Source: Aeromonas taiwanensis (GTDB lineage: Bacteria; Pseudomonadota; Gammaproteobacteria; Enterobacterales; Aeromonadaceae). From it: DNA of 64,000 nt. Under the pieces are notes generated by a model. It saw only the letters and a list, made by a program, of their open reading frames with translations, ran no database searches and was not told the origin of the DNA. The translations under genes were made by a program, and so were the position numbers. Positions 17,260 to 24,464 of this stretch are shown one piece after another. The DNA is taken from assembly GCF_000820165.1 (NCBI RefSeq), contig NZ_CDDD01000087.1:62001-126000 (forward strand), written 5' to 3'. Numbering within the stretch: the first letter of the stretch is position 1; each line of letters opens with the position of its first letter.

Positions 17260-18390
17260 ATGTTGACACTGATCGAGGGGGCCGAGGTATTCAGTCCGGC
17301 CCCTCTCGGCCAGCAGGATCTGCTGGTGGCCGATGGTCGCATCGCCTGGATGGGCAAGGGGCTGACGGTGCCAGCTGACTGGCCGCTGGCCCGCGTCGAC
17401 GGCCGTGGCCGCTACCTGGTGCCGGGGCTGGTGGACCCGCTCGCCCATATCACGGGGGGCGGAGGCGAAGGGGGCTTTGCCTTTCGTACCCCGGAGCTCG
17501 CGGCGAGCGAGGCCCTGCAAGCCGGGGTCACGACCCTGGTGGCGGCACTCGGCACCGACAGCCTGACCCGTACGCCGGCCCAGGTGCTCGGCAAGGTGCG
17601 GGAGTTTCGCGCCGCCGGGGTGAGCGCCTTCATGTACACCGGCTCCTACCACCTGCCGGTCAAGACCCTCACCGGCTCGGTGGAGTCGGACATCATGCTC
17701 ATTCCCGAGGTGCTGGGGGTGGGGGAGGTGGCCATCAGCGATCACAGATCCAGCGCACCGACCCATGACGAGCTGGCGCGACTGGCGAGCGAGGCGCGGG
17801 TGGCCGGGCTGCTCGCGGGCAAGAGCGGGGTGAGCTTCTTCCATCTGGGGGATGGCCGGGGGGCGCTGGCGCCGCTGCGGGCCCTGCGGGACGGCACCGA
17901 CATCCCGCTGCGCCAGCTCTACCCCACCCACTGCAACCGCAACCCCTGGCTCTTTGCCGAGGCCATCGAGTGGGGGCGGGCCGGCGGCTGGGTCGATCTC
18001 ACCGCCTCCAGCTTTCCCGATCTGCTGGACGATGGCGAGCAGCTGGCGGCGGATGCCCTGGTGGCGCTGCTGGCCGCCGGGGTACCCGCAGAGCGCATCA
18101 GCTTCAGCTCGGACGCCAATGCCAGCCTGCCACGCTTCGACGGCGAGGGGCGTCTCATCGAGCTGCGTTGCGGTCAGATAGGGAGCCTGTGGCAGCAATT
18201 CAGCCGGGCCTGTGCCCTCGGCGTGCCCCTTGCCAGCGCGCTGGCGGTGGTCACGGCCAACCCTGCCAGGGCGCTGGGGCTGACCGGCAAGGGGACCCTG
18301 GGAGTGGGGCAGGATGCGGATCTGCTGCTCATCGACCCCGAGACGCTCGCCATAGGGCGGGTGATGAGCGGCGGCCAGTGGCGAGCCTGA
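17260..18390 (+). CDS. IadA-like isoaspartyl dipeptidase homolog (amidohydrolase superfamily) with altered metal site
   Basis: 376 residues with an excellent AAGGAG ribosome site. It aligns by eye with E. coli isoaspartyl dipeptidase from VDGRGRYLVPGLVD to the C-terminus, including ITGGGGEGG, ISDHRSSAPTHDELARLA, FFHLGDG, YPTHCNRN and SSDANAS. As I recall the E. coli enzyme, its two metals are held by an HxH pair, a carboxylated Lys, two His and an Asp. Here the HxH position reads L61-A-H63 and the Lys position is Glu156, while His195, His224 and Asp285 remain. This looks like a one-metal site of the kind seen in other amidohydrolases, so the substrate may differ from beta-aspartyl dipeptides. 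It is cytoplasmic. Confidence 0.75.
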   Translation: MLTLIEGAEVFSPAPLGQQDLLVADGRIAWMGKGLTVPADWPLARVDGRGRYLVPGLVDPLAHITGGGGEGGFAFRTPELAASEALQAGVTTLVAALGTDSLTRTPAQVLGKVREFRAAGVSAFMYTGSYHLPVKTLTGSVESDIMLIPEVLGVGEVAISDHRSSAPTHDELARLASEARVAGLLAGKSGVSFFHLGDGRGALAPLRALRDGTDIPLRQLYPTHCNRNPWLFAEAIEWGRAGGWVDLTASSFPDLLDDGEQLAADALVALLAAGVPAERISFSSDANASLPRFDGEGRLIELRCGQIGSLWQQFSRACALGVPLASALAVVTANPARALGLTGKGTLGVGQDADLLLIDPETLAIGRVMSGGQWRA

Positions 18391-18431
18391 GTGGCTGCAC
18401 CAACCGGGTCTCTCCATTCCCGCTCACATGC

Positions 18432-18466
18432 AAAAAGCCCGGCACTGCTGCCGGGCTTTCTTTTTT
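18432..18466. terminator. Bidirectional terminator between the IadA-like gene and lysO
   Basis: A 10-bp stem AAAGCCCGGC/GCCGGGCTTT. A-rich sequence lies on the left and a T tract (TTTCTTTTTT) on the right, so it can end transcription from both convergent genes. Confidence 0.88.
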
Positions 18467-18482
18467 GCTGTGCATGCCCCGG

Positions 18483-19385
18483 TCAGATGGCCAGGAACCC
18501 CAGGATCAGAATGGGACCGAGCAGGCTCAGGATGAAGCCGGATACGATGGCTACCGGCACCACCTGGATGCCGCCGGATTTCTGGATCACCGGCAGGGTG
18601 AAGTCCAGCGCCGTGGCCCCGCCGTAGCCGATGGCCGCGCTGGGGTGGCGACGCATCAGCACCGGGATGATGAGGATGGCGATGAGCTCGCGCCCCAGAT
18701 CGTTGATGAAGGCGGCCGAGCCCAGCACGGGGCCCAGCTTGTCCGCCACCAGGATGCCGGAGAGCGAATACCAGCCGAAGCTGGAGCTCATGGCCAGCCC
18801 GTGGGCAAAGGGCATGCCCAGCAGTTGCGCGGCCAGCAGGCTGCCAAGCCAGCTGCTGAGGATGACGGTGGCGGCGATCTTCATGCCCCAGGGGTTGAGC
18901 AATATCTGGCGCAGGTGCATGCCGGAGTTGCGCATCTGGATGCCGATGAGCAGCAGGAGCAGCATCAGGGCCCACTCGCTCAACTTGTCGATGGGCAGGG
19001 CGCGCAGGTCGACCAGCAGCCCCAGCAGAACGCCCCCCAGCACCACGAAGCAGAGCTGGAGGGATTCCCACAGCAGGTGCAGCTTGCTCGGCATCTTGCC
19101 GTCGATGGTCTCGTGGGTGGGGGGGGAGCGCCTGTCCAGCCACCAGAGGGCCAGCAGGTTGCACAGGGTAATGGCGGCCAGCATCACGCCGGCCACCTTG
19201 AAGATCACCGCCAGGTTGCTGCCCAGGTTCTCCACGTAGGCGAGCCCCAGCCCCATGAGAAACAGGATGAGATAGACCATCTTGCCCAGAGACTGGTTGA
19301 CCAGCTTGATCAGCCGGGGGGAGGAGAGGGGAACCAGATAGCCGATCACGAGCGGCAGCAGGATCAGCAACACATTGAGCAACAT
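18483..19385 (-). CDS. lysO: L-lysine exporter LysO (YbjE family)
   Basis: 300 residues, matching the 299 of E. coli LysO. The ATG at 19385 is preferred over a GTG 15 bases earlier because GAGG sits 5 bases upstream of it. Eight or more membrane spans are visible. Shared segments with E. coli are VYLILFLMGLGLA, LLIGIQMRNSGM, GFGWYSLSGI, GSAAFINDLGRELIAI and ALDFTLPVIQKSGG. It exports lysine (and toxic analogues) across the inner membrane. Its divergent neighbour is a basic amino-acid importer. Confidence 0.92.
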   Translation of the reverse strand: MLLNVLLILLPLVIGYLVPLSSPRLIKLVNQSLGKMVYLILFLMGLGLAYVENLGSNLAVIFKVAGVMLAAITLCNLLALWWLDRRSPPTHETIDGKMPSKLHLLWESLQLCFVVLGGVLLGLLVDLRALPIDKLSEWALMLLLLLIGIQMRNSGMHLRQILLNPWGMKIAATVILSSWLGSLLAAQLLGMPFAHGLAMSSSFGWYSLSGILVADKLGPVLGSAAFINDLGRELIAILIIPVLMRRHPSAAIGYGGATALDFTLPVIQKSGGIQVVPVAIVSGFILSLLGPILILGFLAI

Positions 19386-19917
19386 TGGGGCCTCGGTCAC
19401 AAAACTGGGAGAAACGGCACATTATCACGACTTGTTGCATCTGTGTCACATATCAGTGAGTTTGCATGCCCCGTGCGGGGCTTTTTTATCACATTGTTAT
19501 GTTTTCTTGATGAACGAGGAGAGGGGCAGGAGACAGGCAAGGAGGGGACATCGCCAGTAAAATCAATTCCATCCCCATAAAATCACGCGCTAGCCCTGGC
19601 CGCTTTGGGTGAATAAAGTCGTTTTGAGTGACATCCTGGGGGAATGGTGGAATATTCTTGCTACTAGTGCGTTGCGGGTATAAAAGGTCGGTATGGCATG
19701 GCAGGTGAAAAACGAATTTTATGCAGACAAAGTGCTGAAAAATACCAAGCTGACCAATAAAAATACAGATAAAACACCAAATACCTCGGTTCTGTATTGT
19801 TTTTTAACTATCTGAATGATATTTTCGCTGAAGGTTGCCATCGGTTAACGTTTTGTTAAATGAACGATGGCGGTGTCACGCCGAAGCGGCGTCTAGGGAC
19901 AGACAAGGTTGTAATGG
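19386..19917. promoter_or_regulatory. 532-base divergent regulatory region between lysO and the HisP/J/Q/M-type operon
   Basis: No convincing gene is present. From left to right it holds the lysO ribosome site, a plus-strand terminator-like hairpin at 19468-19488, and AT-rich sequence from about 19570 to 19860. Next come a 7-bp inverted repeat GCCATCG/CGATGGC (19837-19843 and 19865-19871), a small hairpin ACGCCG/CGGCGT at 19878-19892 and the AAGG ribosome site at 19905. The operon promoter must lie in the AT-rich part. A TGAAT half-site at about 19812 recalls an ArgR box, but its partner half is poor. Confidence 0.45.
19468..19488 (+). terminator. Orphan rho-independent terminator inside the lysO-importer intergenic region
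   Basis: GCCCCG/CGGGGC stem followed by TTTTTTATC on the plus strand. No annotated plus-strand gene ends upstream, because lysO runs the other way. It may end a small RNA or attenuate a long leader of the importer operon. Confidence 0.65.
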
Positions 19918-20688
19918 ATGAGCGACGTTGCCGCACTGGAAGTTCGTGATCTGCACAAGTACTTTGGCACCCACGAAGTGCTCAAGGGCATCGATATGAC
20001 GGCCCACAAGGGGGATGTTATCTCCCTGATCGGCTCCTCGGGTTCGGGGAAGTCGACCTTTCTACGCTGTATCAATCTGCTGGAAACCCCTTCATCGGGT
20101 AGCGTCTCCCTGCACGGAGAACTGATCCGGATGAAGACCAGTCGTTCCGGTGAGCGGTTGCCGGAGGACATGCGCCAGGTGGAGCGTATCCGCAGCCGGC
20201 TGGCCATGGTGTTTCAAAGCTTCAATCTCTGGTCGCACATGACCATCATGCAGAACATCATCGAAGTGCCCATCCAGGTGCTCAAGGTGCCCCGTGCCGA
20301 GGCCATCGCCAAGGCGGAACACCTGCTCAACCGGGTTGGCCTGTGGGAGCGGCGCGACTACTACCCCGGCCACCTCTCCGGTGGCCAGCAGCAGCGGGCG
20401 GCCATCGCCCGTGCGCTTGCGGTGGATCCCGAGGTGATGCTGTTCGACGAGCCCACCTCGGCCCTCGACCCCGAGCTGGTGGGGGAGGTCCTCGGCCTGA
20501 TGCGCGAGCTGGCGGAAGAGGGGCGCACCATGATGGTGGTGACCCACGAGATGTCGTTTGCCCGCGACGTGTCGAACAAGGTGATGTTCCTGCACCAGGG
20601 GCGGGTGGAGGAGGAGGGCAATCCCAAGGAGATCTTTGCCCATCCCAAGTCGGAGCGATTCAAACAATTCATCTCCTCCATCTATTGA
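19918..20688 (+). CDS. Polar/basic amino-acid ABC transporter ATP-binding protein (HisP/AotP-like)
   Basis: 256 residues, the length of HisP. Motifs in order are Walker A GSSGSGKST, Q-loop MVFQSFNLW, signature LSGGQQQRAAIARAL, Walker B VMLFDEPTSALDPE and switch THEM. It energises import of a basic amino acid (arginine, ornithine, lysine or histidine). It is the first gene of a P-J-Q-M operon. An out-of-frame ATG overlaps just upstream at 19914. AAGG at 19905 supports the start used. Confidence 0.9.
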   Translation: MSDVAALEVRDLHKYFGTHEVLKGIDMTAHKGDVISLIGSSGSGKSTFLRCINLLETPSSGSVSLHGELIRMKTSRSGERLPEDMRQVERIRSRLAMVFQSFNLWSHMTIMQNIIEVPIQVLKVPRAEAIAKAEHLLNRVGLWERRDYYPGHLSGGQQQRAAIARALAVDPEVMLFDEPTSALDPELVGEVLGLMRELAEEGRTMMVVTHEMSFARDVSNKVMFLHQGRVEEEGNPKEIFAHPKSERFKQFISSIY

Positions 20689-20752
20689 TGGACGGGAGTC
20701 AATTTCACAATCCGTACTTTCAACGATCGACGTGTTTATCAAGGAGAGATAC

Positions 20753-21526
20753 ATGAACAAGCTGATGCTGGCGACCGCCGTGATGACGGCCCTGTGTTCC
20801 GGTAGCCTGATGGCCAAGGAGTGGAAAGAGGTGCGTATCGGGGTGGAAGGGGCCTACCCCCCCTTCTCCTGGACCGAGCCGAGCGGCGAGGTGAAGGGTT
20901 TTGACATCGACATCGCCAACGCCCTGTGCGAAGAGATGAAGGTGAAGTGCACCCTGATCAAGCAGGACTGGGACGGCATCATCCCGGCGCTGCTGTCGCG
21001 CAAGTATGACGCCATCATCGCCACCATGGACATCACCGAAGAGCGCAAGAAGAAGGTGGACTTCACCCAGAAGTACCAGCACATTCCGGCCCGCTTCGCC
21101 GCCAAGAAGGGCACCGAAATCCAGCTGGACAAGGCCTTCATGGATGGCAAGACCATCGCCGTGCAGCGCGCCACCTCCATGGACACCTACATCACGGACA
21201 ACTTCCCCAACGCCACCATCAAGCGTTATGGCACCGCTGACGAGGCCTACCTCGACCTGAAATCCGGCCGTGTCGACTATGTGATGGCCGACTCCGCCGC
21301 CATCAGCGACGGCCTGCTGAAGAAGGAAGGGGGCGATGCCTACGAGTTCATCGGCCCGAAACTGACCGATCCCAAGTGGTTTGGCGAGGGTGCCGGCATC
21401 GCGGTGCGCAAGGCTGACAAGGATCTGAAAGAGAAATTCAATGCCGCCATCCTGGCCCTGCGTGCCAACGGCAAGTACAAGGAAATCAACGACAAGTACT
21501 TCGACTTCGACGTATACGGCGAATAA
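20753..21526 (+). CDS. Periplasmic basic amino-acid binding protein of the HisJ/ArtJ/AotJ group
   Basis: 257 residues from the ATG at 20753, which has AAGGAGAG upstream. An in-frame extension to 20636 is rejected because it overlaps the ATPase gene. The signal peptide ends at SGSLMA. The mature protein KEWKEVRIGVEGAYPPFSW and NDKYFDFDVYGE match the Lys/Arg/Orn/His-binding group. It captures ligand for the Q/M permeases encoded next. A large hairpin follows its stop, which is common after binding-protein genes that need high mRNA stability. Confidence 0.9.
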   Translation: MNKLMLATAVMTALCSGSLMAKEWKEVRIGVEGAYPPFSWTEPSGEVKGFDIDIANALCEEMKVKCTLIKQDWDGIIPALLSRKYDAIIATMDITEERKKKVDFTQKYQHIPARFAAKKGTEIQLDKAFMDGKTIAVQRATSMDTYITDNFPNATIKRYGTADEAYLDLKSGRVDYVMADSAAISDGLLKKEGGDAYEFIGPKLTDPKWFGEGAGIAVRKADKDLKEKFNAAILALRANGKYKEINDKYFDFDVYGE

Positions 21527-21574
21527 GCCGGGAAACGTCAGGCGAACAACGACAGGTTGATCCCGTCAGTAGTC

Positions 21575-21614
21575 ATCGGGCCCGTTGCCTTCCGCTGGGA
21601 GTGACGGGCCCGAT
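21575..21614 (+). other. Intercistronic hairpin after the binding-protein gene
   Basis: An 11-bp perfect stem (ATCGGGCCCGT/ACGGGCCCGAT) with an 18-base loop and no T tract. It lies between the binding-protein gene and the first permease gene, where it could protect the upstream mRNA or partly reduce downstream expression (inference). Confidence 0.6.
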
Positions 21615-21635
21615 TGCGATGGAGCTGCATTGCAT

Positions 21636-22376
21636 ATGTTTGATTTGAAAGGATACGAAACTTCCCTGCTGGAAGGGGCCTGGATCACCCTGGAGGTGGC
21701 GCTCGCCTCCCTGCTGCTGGCCCTGGTGCTCGGCATGCTGGGGGCTCTGGCCAAGCTCTCTCCCTACAAGTGGGCGCGCGGCGTGGCGGCGGGCTATACC
21801 ACCGTCATTCGCGGCATTCCCGACCTGGTGCTGATGATGCTGCTGTTCTTCGGCGGCCAGGTCCTCATCAACGGGGTCTGCACCTGGGTCAACGAGGCCT
21901 ACAACAACTACCTTCTCGAGAGCAATCCGAACCAGGAGTGGGTCTCGCTGCTGCCGGATTACATCGACATCAGCCCGTTTGCGGCCGGGGTGGCCACCAT
22001 CGGCTTCATCTTCGGCGCCTACATGACCGAGACCTTCCGCGGCGCCATCCTGGCGGTGGACAAGGGAGAGCTCGAGGCCGCGCGCGCCTTCGGCATGCGG
22101 GCGAGCCAGGTGTTTGTGCGGATCCTCTTCCCCCAGATGATGCGCCACGCCCTGCCGGGCTTTGGCAACAACTGGCTGGTGCTGCTCAAGACCACGGCCC
22201 TGGTCTCCATCATCGGGCTCGATGACATGGTGCGCAAGGCGTCGCTGGCGGCGGGTTCGACCCAGCAGCCCTTCACCTTCTACATGGCGGTGGCGCTGAT
22301 CTTCCTGATCTTCACCGCAGTCTCTACCTCGGCGCTCAAGTGGGCCGAGCGTCACTACGCGATCAAGACGAGGTAA
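21636..22376 (+). CDS. Basic amino-acid ABC transporter permease (HisQ/ArtQ-like)
   Basis: 246 residues from the ATG at 21636 (GGAG upstream). The polar amino-acid permease signature is clear, with GAWITLEVALASLLLALVLG at the start, VIRGIPDLVLMMLLFFGGQ, and the EAA loop ELEAARAFGMRASQVFVRI. An in-frame upstream extension to 21585 runs through the hairpin and is not used. It forms the pore with the HisM-like protein, whose gene starts 3 bases after its stop. Confidence 0.9.
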   Translation: MFDLKGYETSLLEGAWITLEVALASLLLALVLGMLGALAKLSPYKWARGVAAGYTTVIRGIPDLVLMMLLFFGGQVLINGVCTWVNEAYNNYLLESNPNQEWVSLLPDYIDISPFAAGVATIGFIFGAYMTETFRGAILAVDKGELEAARAFGMRASQVFVRILFPQMMRHALPGFGNNWLVLLKTTALVSIIGLDDMVRKASLAAGSTQQPFTFYMAVALIFLIFTAVSTSALKWAERHYAIKTR

Positions 22377-22379
22377 GCC

Positions 22380-23072
22380 ATGGACTTCTCGATCATTCTC
22401 ACGGAGTGGCCCACCTACTGGGAGGGCTTCTACACCACCATCTGGCTGGTGGCGGCCTCCCTCATGCTGGGGCTCATGCTGGCGGTGCCCATGGGCATAC
22501 TGCGCAACAGCCGCAACTGGCTGATAAAGGGACCTATCTGGGCTTATATCTACTTCTTCCGCGGCACCCCGCTGCTGGTGCAGCTCTTCATCATCTACTA
22601 CGGCGCTGCCCAGTGGGAGTGGCTGAAGAACAGCGCGGCCTGGTCCCTCTTCTCCGAGGCCTGGTTCTGTGCCCTGCTGGCGTTCACCCTCAACACCGGT
22701 GCCTATACCGCCGAGATAGTGCGGGGCGCCGTGATGAACATGCCCAAGGGGCAGATAGAGGCGGCAAGCGCCTTCGGCATGACCCGCTGGCAGACCCTCA
22801 CCCGCATCATACTGCCCAACTCGTTCCGCCGTGCGCTGCCCGCCTACAGCAACGAGGTGATCTTCATGCTGCAGGGCTCGGCGGTGGCGGGCATCATCAC
22901 CATCGTCGACCTGACGGGGGCCGCGCGGATCATCAACTCCCGCTACTACAGCCCGTTCGAGGCCTTCCTGACCGCCGGCCTGCTCTACATGCTGCTCACC
23001 TTCGCCATCGTCTGGCTGTTCAAGAAGTGGGAGGCACGCTGGCACGCCCACCTGCGCCCCCGCAGCGTATAA
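22380..23072 (+). CDS. Basic amino-acid ABC transporter permease (HisM/ArtM-like)
   Basis: 230 residues with five membrane spans. Family features are YWEGFYTTIWLVAASLMLG, FFRGTPLLVQLFIIYYG, FTLNTGAYTAEIVRGAV and the EAA loop QIEAASAFGMTRWQTLTRI. It is the last gene of the four-gene importer operon and is followed at once by a strong terminator. Confidence 0.92.
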   Translation: MDFSIILTEWPTYWEGFYTTIWLVAASLMLGLMLAVPMGILRNSRNWLIKGPIWAYIYFFRGTPLLVQLFIIYYGAAQWEWLKNSAAWSLFSEAWFCALLAFTLNTGAYTAEIVRGAVMNMPKGQIEAASAFGMTRWQTLTRIILPNSFRRALPAYSNEVIFMLQGSAVAGIITIVDLTGAARIINSRYYSPFEAFLTAGLLYMLLTFAIVWLFKKWEARWHAHLRPRSV

Positions 23073-23106
23073 AACGAAAAGCGCCCCGCAAGGGGCGTTT
23101 TGTTTT
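23071..23106. terminator. Strong terminator at the end of the importer operon
   Basis: Stem CGCCCC/GGGGCG with loop GCAA, extended by an A-rich left arm pairing with TTTTGTTTT. It works for the plus strand. The A-rich left side also makes it usable from the minus strand. Confidence 0.88.
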
Positions 23107-23208
23107 AAGACGATATCTTAACAGGGGTCATGGATGATGAGCATGGACTGGGCTGCAGTATTCATGGCAGGCATTGTGTCATCCACTCTGTATCGGCTTC
23201 GCGCAATG

Positions 23209-23230
23209 TAAAAACGCCCCGCAGGGCGTC
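23209..23230 (-). terminator. Terminator at the 3' end of the capsule operon
   Basis: Stem ACGCCC/GGGCGT. On the minus strand it is followed by TTTTTAC. It lies 5 bases beyond the kpsS stop. The 80-100 bases between this and the previous terminator hold nothing recognised. Confidence 0.85.
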
Positions 23231-23234
23231 TCGT

Positions 23235-24461
23235 CTAAGCGCTGGCTTTCAGCTTGCGGGCCGGCAGGCGCGCCGTCTCCTCCCCGGTTACCCGCCGCGC
23301 CACCAGGGCGGCCCCATGACTCAGGTGCCGGTAGAAACTGGCATTGAGCTGGGTCAGGTGCAGCAGCGACTGGCGCAGGCGCTCGAATCGCTCCGGGCAG
23401 ACCGGTGCCGGATGGTCCCAGAAGCGCGCCAGGCTGCCGCGGCTGGTCAGCCCCTCGATGTCGTAGAGGGCGCGGCCCATGCAGAAGGTGGGCACCTCGT
23501 GCAGCAGGGCCGAGAGGCCCACCGTGCTGTTGATGGTGACGACTCCCTTGAGCAGGGGGTAGAGGGCCGGCAGCGGCAACTCGAAGCCATAGAAGACCCG
23601 ATCCTGCAACCCGAGCACCTTGCACAGGCGATCGATCTGGGCGCGGTAGCTGACATAGCCGCGATCCATGGGGTGGTGCTTGAACAGCAGAATGTCGTTG
23701 CTGTGGGCGTGCTGGGCAAAGGAGTTGATCACCTGGGCCACCATCTCCTCGACACCACTCAGGTCCGAGTGCTCGCGGATCTGAAAGTCCTCGGTCACCT
23801 GCAAGGGAACGAAGAAGATGCGTCCGCGATACTGGGTCAGGGTCTTCATCAGCCGGTGGTCGGGCAGCTTGTGCTGCCACTTGGTGACGCCCCCCATGAC
23901 CCAGCCCCTGGCCTCCTGATACAGGCTCCAGGGTCTGTGGTTGCTGTTATGGGGATAGCGCCACCACAGCAGGGCCTTGCTCACATGGTAGCGAGTGGCG
24001 TACCAGGCACGGCGGGTGAAGGTCGGGCCGACCACCAGATTGCTCTGGTAAGGTGTTGGCCAAGGGGATTCGACCAGCCGATCGCGCTGCGGGTAGTAGG
24101 GGCTGAAGGCGTTGACACCGCCGCACTCCAGGGTGATGAAATCGGGTCGCAGATACCCCTCTTCCATGGCCCAGAAGGGGATGTTCTTCTGACGGCACAG
24201 GCGGCTGACCACCTTGTGGTAGAAGCGGCAATCCCCGTAGCAGATGACGGTGTCGATCTTGCGCTGCTTGATCAGGCGACGGACAAACCCGTTCCAGCTC
24301 TGTGGGGTGCCGGTGAACGACACATTGTCCCCGGCGCAGGGCCAGGCCGCGTCGCCACCGTTGAAATGGACCTTGCACACCTGGTGGCCGGCCTGTTGCA
24401 GCTGATGACTGAGCACCTGAAAGAAGGGGCCAAGCGGTCCTTGCAATAGCAATATATTCAT
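23235..24461 (-). CDS. kpsS: Capsule polysaccharide beta-Kdo transferase KpsS
   Basis: 408 residues of the capsule-synthesis (KpsS/KpsC) family. KpsS adds the first beta-linked Kdo to phosphatidylglycerol, starting the linker on which group 2 capsules are exported. Typical segments are LLLQGPLGPFFQVLS at the start, VICYGDCRFYHKVV, WAMEEGYLRPDFITLE, LLFKHHPMDRGY and TINSTVGLSALLHEVPTFCMG. It follows kpsC by 3 bases and is the last gene of the operon, before a terminator. Confidence 0.9.
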   Translation of the reverse strand: MNILLLQGPLGPFFQVLSHQLQQAGHQVCKVHFNGGDAAWPCAGDNVSFTGTPQSWNGFVRRLIKQRKIDTVICYGDCRFYHKVVSRLCRQKNIPFWAMEEGYLRPDFITLECGGVNAFSPYYPQRDRLVESPWPTPYQSNLVVGPTFTRRAWYATRYHVSKALLWWRYPHNSNHRPWSLYQEARGWVMGGVTKWQHKLPDHRLMKTLTQYRGRIFFVPLQVTEDFQIREHSDLSGVEEMVAQVINSFAQHAHSNDILLFKHHPMDRGYVSYRAQIDRLCKVLGLQDRVFYGFELPLPALYPLLKGVVTINSTVGLSALLHEVPTFCMGRALYDIEGLTSRGSLARFWDHPAPVCPERFERLRQSLLHLTQLNASFYRHLSHGAALVARRVTGEETARLPARKLKASA

Positions 24462-24464
24462 TCG

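Noticed and set aside
19812-19826. ArgR box in front of the basic amino-acid importer
   Set aside because: Only one half-site (TGAAT) is good and the other half does not match; a matrix scan would be needed.
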